A stretch of 41,691 bases of DNA, taken from positions 1 through 41,691 of the IMG/VR virus record IMGVR_UViG_3300037200_000368; one strand, written 5' to 3'. Source of the DNA: a virus. Position 1 is the first letter of the stretch. The number at the start of each line of letters is the position of its first letter. Made by a program: the position numbers and the translations under genes. Below, piece by piece: positions 19,486-26,878 of the stretch. The notes under the pieces are model-generated. The model was not told where the DNA came from. It saw only the letters and a program-made list of their open reading frames with translations, and searched no databases.

Positions 19486-20715
19486 ATGTCTAACAACTAC
19501 GTACAAGTCGCGCCGAACTCGACCGGGCTGAAGGTCGACACGACAGAACTCACGGTCGGCGCGAATACGGTCGAGCGTCAAAACATCTGCGTCGCTGATC
19601 CTACGACGGCCGCTAACGTCGCGAACGTGACGAGCGGCGGCGCGCTGAAGGTCGACGCATCGGCGACAACGCAGCCCGTCTCTGGTAGCGTAACGCTTCA
19701 GAAGCGCACGCAAATCTTAACGACGACGCTGCTCACTGCGAGCGCGTCGTATACAAGCTCATGGCAAGACACCGAACTGACGGGAACGAACTTCGTCGCG
19801 CTCGCGCTCTACTCGACAAACGTTTCGATCACTTACGGAAATTGGTATCTGCAGGAGACAGACGACGCGTCGACGTCAGCTATGTTCCGCACCGTCAACA
19901 CCGGGCCTGTGACGACGGCCGCGACCGTGGCGACCCTCTCCGGACAAATCAAAGCTCGTTATTGGCGCGTCGTCGTGACGAACGGCGCTACCGCGATGAC
20001 GACTCTCTTCGAGCTCACCGCGACCGAATCGAACGCGCAGACCAGTGTCTCTATCGCTGATCCGAACTCGAATGCGATTCCGACCATTGCCGCCCTTTCG
20101 ACCGATGGCAACTCCCAGTACAATGACGGAATTTATACAGGCTCTTGCGAAATGGCTTGGAACGGGACCGGCTGGGATCGAACGCTCTCGCAGCCCATCG
20201 GTACCAACGCCGCGAGCGCGACGAAGGGCTCACTCGTCGTACAAGGCTCTTCGAGCGGGACGCCGATCCCGACGACCATCGCGGCGGGGACTGCTGCGAT
20301 TGGCACTGTTCAGCCCGGCAACACCGCGAACACAACGCCTTGGCTGACGAGCCAGATTCCTACGACGGCGGGCGGTTTGACGACTACGAAGCTGATCTCG
20401 GCGGCGTCGACAAATGCGACCTCAGTTAAGACGAGCGCTGGGCAAGTCTACAATATTCAGGCGTTCAACACAAACGCGAGCGCGCGGTTTCTGAAGCTTT
20501 ATAACAAAGCGTCTTCACCCACCGTCGGAACGGATACGCCCGTCAATACGTTTCTGGTGCCCGGCAACGCGACAGGCTCGGGCATCGTCGTCGAAGTGTC
20601 AAACGGCATCGCGTTCGCGACGGGCATAGCCTTTGCCATCACTGGCGCGATAGCCGATTCGGATACGACCGCCATCGGCGCAAGCGACTGCGTTGTGAAC
20701 ATCCAGTACAAATAA
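19486..20715 (+). CDS. Thr/Ser/Ala-rich virion protein (409 aa)
   Basis: A beta-rich, low-charge protein. The opening (VQVAPNSTGLKVDTTELTVGANTVERQNICVADPTTAANVANV) is typical of phage proteins of the 'VGANTVERQ.v.iADp..a..la.V' type found near head-tail genes. A jelly-roll-like middle follows (SYTSSWQDTELTGTNFVALALYSTNVSITYGNWYLQETDD). The C-terminal domain (KLISAASTNATSVKTSAGQVYNIQAFNTNASARFLKLYNKASSPTVGTDTPVNTFLVPG) is a common virion-surface domain. It is likely an exposed decoration or fibre-like protein. I cannot assign an exact role. Confidence 0.65.
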   Translation: MSNNYVQVAPNSTGLKVDTTELTVGANTVERQNICVADPTTAANVANVTSGGALKVDASATTQPVSGSVTLQKRTQILTTTLLTASASYTSSWQDTELTGTNFVALALYSTNVSITYGNWYLQETDDASTSAMFRTVNTGPVTTAATVATLSGQIKARYWRVVVTNGATAMTTLFELTATESNAQTSVSIADPNSNAIPTIAALSTDGNSQYNDGIYTGSCEMAWNGTGWDRTLSQPIGTNAASATKGSLVVQGSSSGTPIPTTIAAGTAAIGTVQPGNTANTTPWLTSQIPTTAGGLTTTKLISAASTNATSVKTSAGQVYNIQAFNTNASARFLKLYNKASSPTVGTDTPVNTFLVPGNATGSGIVVEVSNGIAFATGIAFAITGAIADSDTTAIGASDCVVNIQYK

Positions 20716-20716
20716 A

Positions 20717-21406
20717 ATGAGCGTCTCGGTTGGAACGGTCACCACTTTCAATCGCACCGTCGCGGCGTATCCGTGGAGCGACTCGTTCAATGCTGTGATC
20801 GATGCGTCGGCGACAGCGGTGCTTCTCTTTATCGCGAACGCTTCCGGACTGACCATCAATCCGACAGTCACCGTAGGGGGGACCGCCGCCACATTTCTCG
20901 CGACGGCTACGAATTCCGGCAGCGACGGTACGATCTGGATCTTTGGCTTGCTCGCGCCGCCGACGGGCTCTTCCGTCGCCATCTCGATTTCGAATAGCTC
21001 GAACTACGCGAACATCGGCGCGTGTGGCGTTGTGCCTTTGATCGGCACTGCCACCAGCGGAGCCTTTGAGGTCTACGGAGTGCTCGCAAACAACACCGAT
21101 TCGCAAACGCTCAGCATTACCACTCTCACCGCGAACGACTTGATTATCACGGCGGGGTTCGTCTACTACAACTCGGCCGCGCCGACGACCTCGGGAACGG
21201 CGACGCTGACGCAGATCTATCTCGCGACGCAGACGAACTTTCAGCTATACGGTTACTCGATGCCGGCAGCGACAGCGGGCGCGTTCTCGCAGACCTTCAC
21301 CGCGACATACAACCCGACCGGGCTCGCCATGGTGGGCGTTGTCGTAGGCGGAGGCGGGGGCATGACCTTTTTGCAACGCATGACGTTGATCGGCTGCGGA
21401 TCGTAA
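20717..21406 (+). CDS. Beta-rich virion-associated protein (229 aa)
   Basis: Ser/Thr/Ala-rich with alternating beta strands: ATAVLLFIANASGLTINPTVTVGGTAATFLATAT, GTIWIFGLLAPPTGSSVAISISN, LSITTLTANDLIITAGFVYYN. The sequence resembles repeated Ig-like or fibre-type domains found in phage surface proteins. It ends with a Gly-rich stretch and MTFLQRMTLIGCGS. It begins two bases after the previous stop and its own stop abuts the next ATG, so the three genes 19486-22909 are one transcription unit. Confidence 0.55.
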   Translation: MSVSVGTVTTFNRTVAAYPWSDSFNAVIDASATAVLLFIANASGLTINPTVTVGGTAATFLATATNSGSDGTIWIFGLLAPPTGSSVAISISNSSNYANIGACGVVPLIGTATSGAFEVYGVLANNTDSQTLSITTLTANDLIITAGFVYYNSAAPTTSGTATLTQIYLATQTNFQLYGYSMPAATAGAFSQTFTATYNPTGLAMVGVVVGGGGGMTFLQRMTLIGCGS

Positions 21407-22909
21407 ATGAGTCTGATTCTACTCTTCAACCCGCCGCCTGGCGGGACGCCATGGACGACCTCGCTCAACGACTCGTTCTCGCTCGCCGACTCGATCACCC
21501 GGCAGCCGGGGAAGTCGCTCGCCGACGCGTTGACGCTCGCCGAATCATTCGTTAAGAATCCCGGCAAAGCCGCAAGCGATTCCCTCATACTTGTCGATGC
21601 GGGTTTGACGAGATTGTCCGCGCTCGTCTTCGGAGAAGTCTACGGACTCACTGAGACCATGGTTAAGGGCCTCGGCCGCGCGCTCAGCGAGACGTTCTCG
21701 CTTGGCGACGCTTTGAGCCGGCAGCCCAGCAAGTTCGCGAGCGAGACGTTCTCAATCTCGGAGGCTTTCGCGCGGCAAACGGGAAAGCAGCTTTCCCTTG
21801 AGACGTTCTCGCTTGTCGAATCCTTCATCGCCAACAAGGTGAAGCTACTCGCACTGAGCGAGACTGCCTTCGCGCTCGTCGATTCGCTCGGCCGCGCGAC
21901 GGGTAAGAGCGTCGTCGAGACGTTTTCACTAGTCGAGAACTTCGTCAAAGCGACGGCGCGGACCCTCGCCGACACGTTCTCGCTCTCTGACGCCATTGTG
22001 ACCGCGCATGGTCACTATCTTCTTCTGGCGGAGAGCGCGCTCGCGCTCGTCGATTCACTGAGTCGCGCAACGGGCAAGCACGTCGCCGACACGTTCTCAC
22101 TTATCGAGAACCTAGCGAAAGCGACGGCGCGCGCCCTCTCCGAGACGTTCTCGCTCGCCGAGTCCATTCATCGCGGGTCGGGGAAGCTCTGCACCGATGC
22201 GTTTTCGCTCGTCGAGGCCTTCGCCCGAACGACGGCGCGCGCGCTCCTAGACAATCTGGCGCTCGGCGACGCGCTAACCCATAGCCACGGCTTCGTGCGC
22301 GCCTTAAGCGACGCGCTCGCGCTGAGCGATAGCGTTCTACGCGCTGCTGGCAAGAACGTCTCGGAAACGTTGGCGCTGATCGAAAACCTCGTGAAAGCGC
22401 CCTCGCTCGCGCTCGCCGAACTCTTCGCGCTCAGCGATAGCATTCACGCGCTGAAGGCGAAACTGCTCGCGCTGTTCGATAGTGTGACGCTCGCCGACGC
22501 GCTGACGCCGTTCAAGAATCTGGGCAAGTTCGGCCAGCACGTACTCGCGCAGTTCTGGGAGCGATTCTGGGCAGCCGAGCTATGGGCGCGAACGTGGGCG
22601 GGCGCGCTCGTCGCGCGCATGTCGACCGCCGTAGAAGGAACCATGATTACTTGCGACCCTAAAGACCCCGAATCGATTGAAGACTTCCAGATCAATTGGA
22701 GCTCCGTTCTCGGCAGCGACACCATCACGTCGAGCGCCTGGGAGATCCCGAGCGATTTTACTGTCGTCGTCGAAAGCAACACGACGACAACCGCGACGGT
22801 GCGATTAGCGGGCGGACTTGCTGGCCAGAAATACCTGATGAAAAACGTTGTGACTCTCGCGAGCGGACGCGTTCTGCCGCAAGCTCTTATGCTCCCGGTG
22901 ACCGTATGA
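21407..22909 (+). CDS. 19-repeat protein with C-terminal fibre-tail-adaptor-like domain
   Basis: This 500-aa protein is dominated (about residues 20-385) by some 19 degenerate repeats of roughly 18-22 residues, of the form 'SETFSLxESIxRxxGK'. The unit core (D/E-x-F/L-S/A-L-x-E/D-S/A) is clear by eye, for example ETFSLVESF, DTFSLSDAI, DALALSDSV. The regularity suggests an elongated rod or solenoid. A linker rich in Trp/Phe (about 395-420) leads to a C-terminal domain of about 85 residues (CDPKDPESIEDFQINWSSVL ... TITSSAWEI) that resembles the phage fibre-tail adaptor family, normally a small stand-alone protein. The protein may be a fibre attached at the neck or collar. Confidence 0.65.
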   Translation: MSLILLFNPPPGGTPWTTSLNDSFSLADSITRQPGKSLADALTLAESFVKNPGKAASDSLILVDAGLTRLSALVFGEVYGLTETMVKGLGRALSETFSLGDALSRQPSKFASETFSISEAFARQTGKQLSLETFSLVESFIANKVKLLALSETAFALVDSLGRATGKSVVETFSLVENFVKATARTLADTFSLSDAIVTAHGHYLLLAESALALVDSLSRATGKHVADTFSLIENLAKATARALSETFSLAESIHRGSGKLCTDAFSLVEAFARTTARALLDNLALGDALTHSHGFVRALSDALALSDSVLRAAGKNVSETLALIENLVKAPSLALAELFALSDSIHALKAKLLALFDSVTLADALTPFKNLGKFGQHVLAQFWERFWAAELWARTWAGALVARMSTAVEGTMITCDPKDPESIEDFQINWSSVLGSDTITSSAWEIPSDFTVVVESNTTTTATVRLAGGLAGQKYLMKNVVTLASGRVLPQALMLPVTV

Positions 22910-22998
22910 ACCTGGACAGCCGCTACCTTTACTGGCTCGCTTTCGCCGCTATCCTCGCGCTCGTGATTGTGTCCGTCGTCAATGTCGCCAATGGTTAA
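22906..22998 (+). CDS. Very small single-TM protein (30 aa)
   Basis: The ATG overlaps the preceding stop (ATGA). The product MNLDSRYLYW, followed by LAFAAILALVIVSVVNVANG, is a single hydrophobic helix with a short polar N-terminus. Translational coupling and the clean TM helix make it plausible. Small membrane proteins of this kind are often found among phage late genes; function unknown. Confidence 0.45.
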   Translation: MNLDSRYLYWLAFAAILALVIVSVVNVANG

Positions 22999-23161
22999 GA
23001 CGACCGGCGAAGCGGCGATCATCCCCACGCCGCCATTCACGCTTGAATCCTGCGAGTGCCCGACCAGGTCGAGCACCACGCCGGATTTGCTAAACGACCT
23101 TACAAACCTAGTGAGGCCTGGTTTGAGATTCTCTCCCGTGATTTATGCAGCCAACCATTAA
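22982..23161 (+). CDS. Small hypothetical ORF bridging the gap (59 aa)
   Basis: It begins at ATG 22982 (or 22991) inside the end of the TM microprotein and ends 17 bases inside the next gene, filling the otherwise empty 146 bases. The product is Thr/Pro/Ser-rich with a CEC motif (IPTPPFTLESCECPTRSSTTPDLL). No ribosome site and no recognised family, so this is tentative. Confidence 0.3.
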   Translation: MSPMVKTTGEAAIIPTPPFTLESCECPTRSSTTPDLLNDLTNLVRPGLRFSPVIYAANH

Positions 23162-23633
23162 GACGTCGTCGAGCGGCGGCGGCTTCGATGCGCTGAAAGC
23201 CAAGCTCGCGCAAATCGCAAAATCCGAAGTCTACGTGGGCGTGCCGGAAGACGAGACCGAGCGCAAAAAGACGACGGAAGTCACGAACGCCGGTTTGCTG
23301 TATATCCACACGCACGGCTCGCCGCTGCAGGGGATTCCCGCGAGACCCGTGATCGAACCGGCCCTCGAAGCCGACGACAACAAAGCGCTCATTACGAAAA
23401 AGCTAGGCGAAACGGCGCGCGCGGTGCTCGCCAGCAAGCCAAGCGAGGCGAAGACACTGCTGAAACAGGCGGGCATGGAAGGCAGCAACGCCGCGAAAAG
23501 ATGGTTTACCGATAGCCGCAACGCCTGGGCTGCGGATTCAGCGGAAACGATCGAGCGTAAAGGTAGCGACCGCCCTCTCATCGACACAGCGCAACTGAGA
23601 AGGTCTATCACTTATTTGGTCGACGAAACATGA
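23145..23633 (+). CDS. Neck / tail-completion protein (HK97 gp10-like)
   Basis: This 162-aa protein shows the pattern of neck proteins of the gp10/virion-morphogenesis type: KSEVYVGVPED near the start, TNAGLLYIHTHGSPLQGIPARPVIEPALE (about 50-78), a helical middle, and WAADSAETIERKGSDRPLIDTAQLRRSITYLV at the end. The 'IPaRPvi.pal' and 'PLIDTaqLrrSITY' motifs are characteristic. It joins head and tail. Its TGA overlaps the following ATG. Confidence 0.8.
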   Translation: MQPTIKTSSSGGGFDALKAKLAQIAKSEVYVGVPEDETERKKTTEVTNAGLLYIHTHGSPLQGIPARPVIEPALEADDNKALITKKLGETARAVLASKPSEAKTLLKQAGMEGSNAAKRWFTDSRNAWAADSAETIERKGSDRPLIDTAQLRRSITYLVDET

Positions 23634-23989
23634 TAAACCTGAGCGCACTCATCACCGACCCCGACTTCACGCAGCAGCTCGTCGTACAACGCTCGACGGG
23701 CGCGTTCGTGCTGGGGGGCTGGCAGTCTTCGGCGACGCCGCTCACCATAGCGGCCGTCGTCACAGTCGCTAAGGAACGCGATCTGCAGCAGCTTCCCGAA
23801 GGGGACCGCATTAGCGGGGCGATGCTCTTCTACACGATGACGGAGCTCCTTCAATCGACGGGCGGCGCGACACCACAGACCTCCGACACACTGACTTGGC
23901 GCGGCGATGTCTACCGCATCTCGAAAGTGTGGCCCTACGCCGATTACGGCTACTGGAAGGCTGCGGGCGTACGCGTCAGCGGAGACTAA
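23630..23989 (+). CDS. Head-tail joining (stopper-like) protein (119 aa)
   Basis: It starts in the stop of the preceding gene (ATGA). It is beta-rich: DFTQQLVVQRSTGAFVLGGW, LTIAAVVTVAKERDLQQLPEGDRISGAMLFYTM, DTLTWRGDVYRISKVWPYADYGYWKAAGVRV. The 'q.lpeGdr..g....yT......' and 'd.i.w.g..y.V..v...g.yg' patterns match small head-tail stopper or connector proteins encoded next to the neck genes. It ends directly before the next ATG. Confidence 0.72.
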   Translation: MINLSALITDPDFTQQLVVQRSTGAFVLGGWQSSATPLTIAAVVTVAKERDLQQLPEGDRISGAMLFYTMTELLQSTGGATPQTSDTLTWRGDVYRISKVWPYADYGYWKAAGVRVSGD

Positions 23990-24595
23990 ATGCCCAATAC
24001 GACAACCTTCGCGAACGGTCTGGTCTTCACGTCGAGCGCGCTTGCGACGACTGACCTCGATCAGATCATCCAAACGCTTACCCTGAACATCTTCGGCATC
24101 AACCCGTCGACCGATCCGCTCGCCTACTCGAAGGTGCGCGTCGCTTGGCAAGCGCAACCGGGCTTCACGTTCACCGACGATATCTGCTCGATCCAAACGA
24201 CCGAAGACGACGACGCGTATAGCATCCGGGATCGCGCGCTCGTCGTTGCATCGAGCGCGACTGTCTCTCAGATCGACACCTTCGTGCGCACCTGGGGCGT
24301 GCGCTGGGTTCTCTACGGGCCGAGCGGCTTCGACCGCGCGCGCCTTATCAAAAGCGCGCTCACGCTCGACTGGACGCATGACGAGCTGCTCGCGTCGAAC
24401 CTCAGCGTCGTTACGAGATGGAAGCGCACGATCCGCGCGCCCGAACAGCGGGACGGCAATTGGTGGCCGCGCGCCGATCTGAGCTTACAAATGTACGAGC
24501 TCGTCACTGAGTCGATAGTTCTTCCGACCATCGCTTCGGTGGAAACAAAACTCTTCATAGAACGCGGCCAGGTGGCCGACATCACGGCGACGTAA
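23990..24595 (+). CDS. Phage neck terminator protein (gp12-like)
   Basis: This 201-aa protein matches the neck terminator family of Pam3-like and other simple myoviruses: DLDQIIQTLTLNIFGINPS, YSKVRVAWQAQPGFTFTDDICSIQTTEDDD, VSQIDTFVRTWGVRWVLYGPSGFDRARLIKSAL, VVTRWKRTIRAPEQRDGNWWPRADLSLQMYE. It caps the tail tube at the head side. It abuts the upstream stop and is followed by a 45-base gap with a strong AAAGGAAAAAAA ribosome site for the sheath gene. Confidence 0.82.
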   Translation: MPNTTTFANGLVFTSSALATTDLDQIIQTLTLNIFGINPSTDPLAYSKVRVAWQAQPGFTFTDDICSIQTTEDDDAYSIRDRALVVASSATVSQIDTFVRTWGVRWVLYGPSGFDRARLIKSALTLDWTHDELLASNLSVVTRWKRTIRAPEQRDGNWWPRADLSLQMYELVTESIVLPTIASVETKLFIERGQVADITAT

Positions 24596-24640
24596 AACCT
24601 CGCCGCCTTCAAACTCTCTCTTTCAAAAGGAAAAAAATCA

Positions 24641-25777
24641 ATGTCTAGCACTTTGTCGCTTTCGCCCGTCTGTACCGTATCGATTAACGTTTCGCCCGTG
24701 GGCGCCAACGTCCCGACTTTCAACTCCGCGCTGATCGTCGGCCAGTCGACTGTTATCTCGGGTGCGACGCGCATTCAAGAATACACCTCAGTCGCGGCCA
24801 TGCTGACCGCTGGCTTCAGCTTGACCAGTCCCGAGGTGTACGCCGCGCAGCTTTACTTCGGCGTCACTCCTCAGCCCAGCGTTCTCTATGTCGGACGCCA
24901 GGATCTGACCGTTCCCGAGTCGGCCCTGACCGCCGTGCAGGCCTGCCGCGCGGCGAATCCGAATTGGTGGGGTGTGGGCGTCATCGGCGCGGCTGCAGCC
25001 GACCATGAAGCTATCGCTGCTTGGGCGCAAGCCGCGACCCCCGTCTGCATGTACTTCTACACGACTGCCGACGCCGCCGTACTCGCCAACACCACTGGTA
25101 ACGTCGCGGCGACGCTGCAAGCCGCGAACGACAATCGCGCGTTCGGCGTCTACGCGACGACGCAATCCGGCTCGGCTCCGCTGAACGCCTACGAGTTCGC
25201 CGCACGTATGGGCGTCGCGATGGGTCTTAATACCGGACTCGCGAATTCCAACTTTACAATGATGTTCAAGGTCGAAACCGGCATCACGCCCGAGCCGTTG
25301 ACGCAGGCGCAAGTCTCGCTTCTTCAGTCGCTCAATATCAACGTGTACGTATCGACCGCGAACAGCTACGTGTGGCTGCAGCCCGGCGTTCTACCCAACG
25401 GCCAATTCTTTGACGAGGTTCTCAACCTCGACATGCTGAGCGCCGATCTTCAGCTATCGATGGTGAACCAGCTTATCGCGCTGCCCTCGATCCCGCAGAA
25501 TAACGCGGGCGAAGCGTTGCTCTTGAATGTCGCTCATCAAGTCTGCGAGCGCGCCGTCACACGCGGCTATATCGGACCCGGCACTTGGAACGGGCAGCAA
25601 GTTCTTGCGCTGACGGCGGGGACGCCGTTGCCGAAAGGCTACATGATTCAAGCGCAAGACTTCGCTCTGCAAGGATCGGGCGCGAAGGCCGCGCGGCAAG
25701 CGATGCCCATCTATATCGCGTTCAACGAAGCCGGAGCCATTCAGTCGATCAGCATCGGGGTTAACGTTCAGCGCTAG
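24641..25777 (+). CDS. Contractile tail sheath protein (DUF3383)
   Basis: This 378-aa protein matches the DUF3383 sheath family: ALIVGQSTVISGATRIQEYTSVAAMLTAGFSLTSPEVYAAQLYFGVTPQPSVLYVGRQD (about 27-90), WAQAATPVCMYFYTT, LNAYEFAARMGVAM, LNINVYVSTANSYVWLQPGVLPNGQFFDEVLNLDMLSADLQLSMVNQLIALPSIPQNNAG and an end with YIAFNEAGAIQSISIGVNVQR. Its presence shows that the phage is a myovirus with a contracting tail. A strong ribosome site (AAAGGAAAA) precedes the ATG, in keeping with high expression. Confidence 0.93.
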   Translation: MSSTLSLSPVCTVSINVSPVGANVPTFNSALIVGQSTVISGATRIQEYTSVAAMLTAGFSLTSPEVYAAQLYFGVTPQPSVLYVGRQDLTVPESALTAVQACRAANPNWWGVGVIGAAAADHEAIAAWAQAATPVCMYFYTTADAAVLANTTGNVAATLQAANDNRAFGVYATTQSGSAPLNAYEFAARMGVAMGLNTGLANSNFTMMFKVETGITPEPLTQAQVSLLQSLNINVYVSTANSYVWLQPGVLPNGQFFDEVLNLDMLSADLQLSMVNQLIALPSIPQNNAGEALLLNVAHQVCERAVTRGYIGPGTWNGQQVLALTAGTPLPKGYMIQAQDFALQGSGAKAARQAMPIYIAFNEAGAIQSISIGVNVQR

Positions 25778-25817
25778 GCGCGGGGCAGGGAACTCAAATT
25801 TCTAGGAGAACACTTTC

Positions 25818-26261
25818 ATGACACTTTACTCATTCAAAGACTTGACGGGCGCGTTCGTACACCCGCTCGGCACTTATATTTTCGGCGGCGGCGACCAGCA
25901 AGGCTTCGGCGAGCTGCAAATCGAAATGGCGACAGAGCGGACCGATGTCGCGAAGTCTGCAGACGGCTCGATCATGATGAGCTACATCGCCGGCGACAAC
26001 GGCTCGATTACGGTGAAAGCGCAACAGACGAGCGACGTTCACGCCTTCTTTCTGAACACCTTCAACGCGTGCAAGACCGCCGCGGATTCGGGCAGTGTCG
26101 GATTGTGGGCTGCCGGTATGTTCACCGCGCGCAATCTGATCGACGGCTCGATGCACACCTGTACCGGCGTCACGTTCTCGAAAGTGCCTCCGAAAGTCTA
26201 CGGCGAAAAAGGCCAGGACATCTCCTGGATGTTCCTTTGCGCCAAGATCATCAGCGAGTAA
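25818..26261 (+). CDS. Tail tube protein (DUF3277-type)
   Basis: This 147-aa protein has the tail-tube beta-barrel pattern: YSFKDLTGAFVHPLGTYIFGGGDQQGFGELQIEMATERTDVAKSADGSIMMSYIAGDNGSITVKAQQTSDVHAFFLNTFNACKTA, then WAAGMFTARNLIDGSMHTCTGVTFSKVPPKVYGEKGQDISWMFLCAKI. The 'G.i......qTs..n..L' pattern is typical. Hexamers stack to form the inner tube inside the sheath. CTAGGAGAA lies upstream of the ATG as ribosome site. Confidence 0.92.
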   Translation: MTLYSFKDLTGAFVHPLGTYIFGGGDQQGFGELQIEMATERTDVAKSADGSIMMSYIAGDNGSITVKAQQTSDVHAFFLNTFNACKTAADSGSVGLWAAGMFTARNLIDGSMHTCTGVTFSKVPPKVYGEKGQDISWMFLCAKIISE

Positions 26262-26264
26262 CCA

Positions 26265-26705
26265 ATGAAACCTCTCACCAAAGATGTCGAGATCGCAGGT
26301 CAGCGCTACCAGATCGGTAAGTTCAAAGCCCGCGACGGCTCTTGGATTCTCGCTCAGGTTCTCACAAAGATGCTGCCCGCCGTGATCGAAGGCGCGCTGT
26401 CGAAACAAGCGGGCGCGTCGCTCGCTTCGAATCGGAGCGCGCTCAGCGAGGATGAATTTGCTTCGCTGCAAGGTCACGCGCTCGCCGTCTGTCGGCGCTA
26501 CGAGAACGGCGTACCGATGCCCGTCTTCGTGCGCCCCGAGACCTTCGCCGTGAAAGAGCTTGAATACGATCTGGTCGGCGTCATGAGTCTGACCATTCAG
26601 GCGCTTCTCTTCAACCTCACGGATTTTTTCGAAGGCGACGGGTTGAGTCAAATTCTGGCGATGCTTCCAGCGCTGGGCCTCGGCTCGTCGACTGCCCCAC
26701 TTTAG
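26265..26705 (+). CDS. Tail assembly chaperone, short (G-like) form
   Basis: This 146-aa zero-frame product starts MKPLTKDVEIAGQRYQIGKFKARDGSWILAQVLTKMLPAV and continues in helices (SEDEFASLQGHALAVCRRYENGVPMPVFVRPETFAVKELEYDLVGVMSLTIQALLFNLTDFF). The 'iagk.Y.i.k..a..gs.il..l' start is usual for chaperones lying between tail tube and tape measure. It binds the tape measure during tube assembly. The slippery T TTT TTC at 26624-26630 within its last third directs a fraction of ribosomes into a longer form. Confidence 0.85.
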   Translation: MKPLTKDVEIAGQRYQIGKFKARDGSWILAQVLTKMLPAVIEGALSKQAGASLASNRSALSEDEFASLQGHALAVCRRYENGVPMPVFVRPETFAVKELEYDLVGVMSLTIQALLFNLTDFFEGDGLSQILAMLPALGLGSSTAPL

Positions 26706-26878
26706 ACTCGTTCGCGTTCAGACCCGTCTTCGCGGGACTCTGGACGCATCGCGATCTCGTCTCCGATCAGTTCACCCTTGACGACTTACTCGACGTACAC
26801 GAACTGCTCGACGTGAAAAGCGAGAACGAACGCCGCTTGCACGCTTACCACCAATCAAAAAACGAATATGGATCTTGA
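26265..26878 (+). CDS. Tail assembly chaperone, -1 frameshifted (GT-like) form
   Basis: After slipping back one base at T TTT TTC (26624-26630) the new frame stays open to TGA 26876-26878. It adds about 82 residues to the first 122, for 204 in total. The added part includes DSFAFRPVFAGLWTHRDLVSDQFTLDDLLDVHELLDVKSENERRLHAYHQ, a typical T-domain helix set following the G domain. The -1 frame has no stop across the region. Its end overlaps the tape measure start by 11 bases. The geometry matches lambda G/GT and P2 E/E+E', with the slippery codons TTT TTC in the zero frame. Confidence 0.85.
26624..26630 (+). other. Slippery heptamer T TTT TTC for -1 frameshift
   Basis: The heptamer fits X XXY YYZ with TTT (26625-26627) and TTC (26628-26630) as zero-frame codons. 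The upstream codon is GAT. A perfect palindrome CCAGCGCTGG lies at 26667-26676, probably too far away to be the stimulator; no nearer strong stem is obvious. Confidence 0.82.

Noticed and set aside
21407-22520. Tandem DNA repeats read as a possible CRISPR or minisatellite
   Set aside because: The repeats are degenerate, coding in one frame and of variable spacing. They are protein repeats, not an array.
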